Shown here: piece after piece, positions 13,930 through 15,095 of the stretch
How the letters are laid out: each line of letters begins with the position of its first letter
How positions within the stretch are numbered: the stretch's first letter is position 1
Source: a candidate division WWE3 bacterium CG22_combo_CG10-13_8_21_14_all_39_12
GTDB lineage: Bacteria; Patescibacteriota; 4484-211; GCA-002791395
Direction of reading: 5' to 3'
NCBI GenBank assembly: GCA_002771355.1
Contig: PCSU01000008.1
Coordinates: forward strand, 1-15,095
DNA length: 15,095 bases
Position numbers and translations under genes: made by a program
The notes under the pieces: model-generated
What the model was told of the DNA's origin: nothing
The model's database searches: none
Seen by the model: only the letters and a program-made list of their open reading frames with translations

Positions 13930-14205
13930 ATGAACAACCTTTCGGGACTTTTTGAAAAAACACAAGAGAAACTATTAAATCCAGATAAAAATGTTTCACA
14001 AGAGTTTCAGATTTTTGGTGTGCATATTGCCGAACAGCTAAATGACATGTCTCATAAATCGTTATATATCAAGCTTGCAAAGACAGAGCCTCGTTCACGG
14101 CTACACAAAACACTTCAATTTGTTCTTGACTATCCCAATGCTAAGTCAAAAGGTAAATTATTTATGTATAAGCTAAAAGAATTAAGAAAATCAGAAAAAT
14201 TATGA
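13930..14205 (+). CDS. Small unrecognised protein, 91 residues
   Basis: I do not recognise a named family. The protein starts MNNLSGLFEKTQEKLLNPDK and is mostly charged and helical. The segment at about 40-88, including NDMSHKSLYIKLAKTEPR and ends LFMYKLKELRKSEKL, looks like a conserved core: an aromatic/basic helix, a Leu-rich helix with VLDYP, then a Lys/Ala/Gly turn and a basic tail. There is no membrane segment and no signal peptide. A basic, soluble, possibly nucleic-acid-binding role is only a guess. An earlier ATG at 13906 adds eight residues, but the promoter at 13895-13923 would start transcription after it. The gene overlaps the next ORF by ATGA, so the two are likely translated together. 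It stops at TGA. Confidence 0.72.
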   Translation: MNNLSGLFEKTQEKLLNPDKNVSQEFQIFGVHIAEQLNDMSHKSLYIKLAKTEPRSRLHKTLQFVLDYPNAKSKGKLFMYKLKELRKSEKL

Positions 14206-14735
14206 ATGTATCTGAAATTGACGTAATAATGAGACTTCTGATCTCTGCTGTTTTAGGTGGAATGGTAGGAATTGAATGAGAGAGTGCTCACAAGTCGGCA
14301 GGATTAAGAACCCATATCTTCGTTTCTATGGGATCAACTTTGTATACATTAATCGCCGTGTCAGGTTTTCTTGAACTTTACGGTAGTGTTGTATACGACC
14401 CATCACGAATTATTTCTGCAATTCTAACTGGTGTCGGGTTTATTGGGGCTGGGGTAATCATTCATCGGTCAGATCACCACGTTTAAGGAATAACAACAGC
14501 CGCAGGTGTATGGGTTTCTGCTGGAATTGGCATTGCTGTTGGTATTGGTTATTATTTACTTGTCATAACTGGTGTAATCATAACGCTGGTAACGCTTTTG
14601 GGATTAGAACAACAAAAAAGAAAACCGCAAGGTGAAGATACTTCTGAAGACCAAAAAACAGTAAAACCCCTTAGAACTTACAGCATAAAACGGGTAGGAA
14701 CATTATATGTATGCACGTATACGTGCAACTTGTAG
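14202..14735 (+). pseudogene. MgtC/SapB-like membrane protein with two in-frame stops
   Basis: One frame of 177 codons encodes an MgtC/SapB-like N-terminal membrane domain: LLISAVLGGMVGIE-stop-ESAHKSAGLRTHIFVS, then ILTGVGFIGAGVIIHRSDHHV-stop-GITTAAGVWVSAGIGIAVGIG, then more hydrophobic sequence and a polar tail. TGA (14277-14279) stands where the family has Arg in G-x-x-R-E, and TAA (14484-14486) where it has Arg/Lys in V-R-G-L-T-T-A-A. Everything else stays in frame without indels. MgtC proteins are inner-membrane proteins linked to magnesium limitation and, in pathogens, virulence. The two stops argue for recent inactivation; sequencing error or read-through are alternatives. The ATG overlaps the previous stop (ATGA). 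The final TAG directly abuts the 3' end of tRNA-Lys on the other strand. Confidence 0.82.
14712..14727. repeat. 16-bp perfect palindrome
   Basis: TGCACGTATACGTGCA reads the same on both strands. It lies at the end of the mgtC-like frame and 8 bases beyond the 3' end of tRNA-Lys. As RNA from the minus strand it could form a short hairpin after the tRNA; no T-run follows. Confidence 0.6.
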
Positions 14736-14812
14736 TGGTGGGTCCGGTGGGATTCGAACCCACGACACCCGGCTTAAAAGGCCGGTGCTCTAACCAACTG
14801 AGCTACAGACCC
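14736..14812 (-). tRNA. tRNA-Lys (anticodon TTT)
   Basis: The minus strand gives a regular cloverleaf. The acceptor stem GGGTCTG pairs with CGGACCC, the D arm is GCTC...GAGC, the anticodon stem CCGGC/GCCGG encloses CTTTTAA (anticodon TTT), and the T arm is GTGGG-TTCGAAT-CCCAC. The discriminator is A and CCA is encoded. Confidence 0.97.
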
Positions 14813-14973
14813 ACGATAATAAATCACAACTTCCAGCAAACAAACAACAACCGTACCCATTCATCTATTGTGGTTCCAAAGTTTGATGTATTCAGCAAAC
14901 TCAAAAAAACATGTACTCTTGTTTCAGAGTCCCACAGTTTTGTTCCAGTAAACGTATACTAGAATTCCCCCAT

Positions 14974-15001
14974 ATTATAACTAATTTGAGATAAATGGCA
15001 A
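14974..15001 (-). promoter_or_regulatory. Minus-strand promoter upstream of tRNA-Lys
   Basis: TTGCCA (15001-14996), a 16-base spacer and a perfect TATAAT (14979-14974) point toward tRNA-Lys. The start point would be about 14967, giving a leader of about 155 bases before the tRNA. No convincing ORF is seen in that stretch on either strand. Confidence 0.55.
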
Positions 15002-15012
15002 CAAACTATTTA

Positions 15013-15045
15013 TTGACCATCTCTTCCCACTGAATAAGTTAAGAT
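15013..15045 (+). promoter_or_regulatory. Possible promoter of the right-edge gene
   Basis: TTGACC (15013-15018) is followed by TAAGTT at 16-base spacing or TAAGAT at 21-base spacing; neither is ideal. It faces away from the tRNA-Lys promoter. Confidence 0.3.
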
Positions 15046-15082
15046 ACATATGCGACATTGAGAGATGAGGGGAGGTGTTGGG

Positions 15083-15095
15083 ATGCGAATGAAAG
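15083..15095 (+). CDS. Start of a gene cut by the window edge
   Basis: ATG at 15083 (MRMK...) follows a very strong Shine-Dalgarno, GGGGAGGTG (15069-15077), with 5 bases between. A second ATG at 15089 is in the same frame. Too little is present to assign a product. Confidence 0.5.

Noticed and set aside
14277..14279. TGA in the mgtC-like frame as evidence for genetic code 25 (TGA=Gly)
   Set aside because: The position calls for Arg, a TAA interrupts the same frame, and gatC, clpC and the 13930 gene use TGA as their stop.
14711..14962. Plus-strand ORF of 83 codons containing VGFEPTTPGLKGRCSNQLSYRP
   Set aside because: It is the antisense of tRNA-Lys, a well-known spurious ORF pattern in protein databases; the tRNA is certain.

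Overview
The window looks like chromosomal DNA from a small-genome, low-G+C bacterium, most likely of the Candidate Phyla Radiation (Patescibacteria). This is inferred from gene families and compact layout, since no rRNA is present. The genetic code is standard: gatC, clpC and the small gene ending at 14205 all stop at TGA, so the TGA=Gly code of Gracilibacteria/SR1 does not apply.

Left edge (1-571): the 3' end of an IS3/IS481-like insertion sequence (transposase C-terminus plus terminal repeat ending near 72) sits inside a membrane-protein gene that reads leftward from 234, just downstream of tRNA-Gly(CCC). A pair of oppositely oriented 25-bp REP-like hairpin repeats follows. Region 572-1524 (minus strand): a membrane-anchored protein with two LysM domains lies downstream of tRNA-Asp(GTC), whose 5' leader holds two hairpins.

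1688-5335 (plus strand): lemA with its own promoter and a hairpin behind it, then gatC-gatA-gatB with overlapping ends, encoding the glutamyl/aspartyl-tRNA amidotransferase. 5345-5839 (minus strand): a type IV pilin-like gene, convergent with gatB. 5886-7057: pyrB (aspartate carbamoyltransferase) behind a strong promoter and an intrinsic terminator that lies upstream of its ribosome binding site, which suggests attenuation; a long bidirectional hairpin follows the gene. 7188-10433: dnaE, the replicative polymerase alpha subunit.

10530-14735 (plus strand): clpC with an N-terminal McsA-like C4 zinc finger, rplS (L19) starting inside the end of clpC, a yraN-type UPF0102 gene, a small unrecognised gene and an mgtC/sapB-like gene with two in-frame stops. 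tRNA-Lys(TTT) lies on the minus strand at 14736-14812, and a new plus-strand gene with a strong Shine-Dalgarno begins at the right edge.

Two initiation modes recur. lemA, the LysM gene, gatA, pyrB and the right-edge gene have clear Shine-Dalgarno sites. The pilin, gatC, dnaE, clpC, rplS, yraN and the 13930 gene have none; instead a -10-like hexamer lies 6-10 bases before the ATG (exactly 6 in five of seven), which predicts leaderless mRNAs. Together the genes cover translation (GatCAB, L19, three tRNAs), replication, protein quality control, pyrimidine synthesis and the cell surface.
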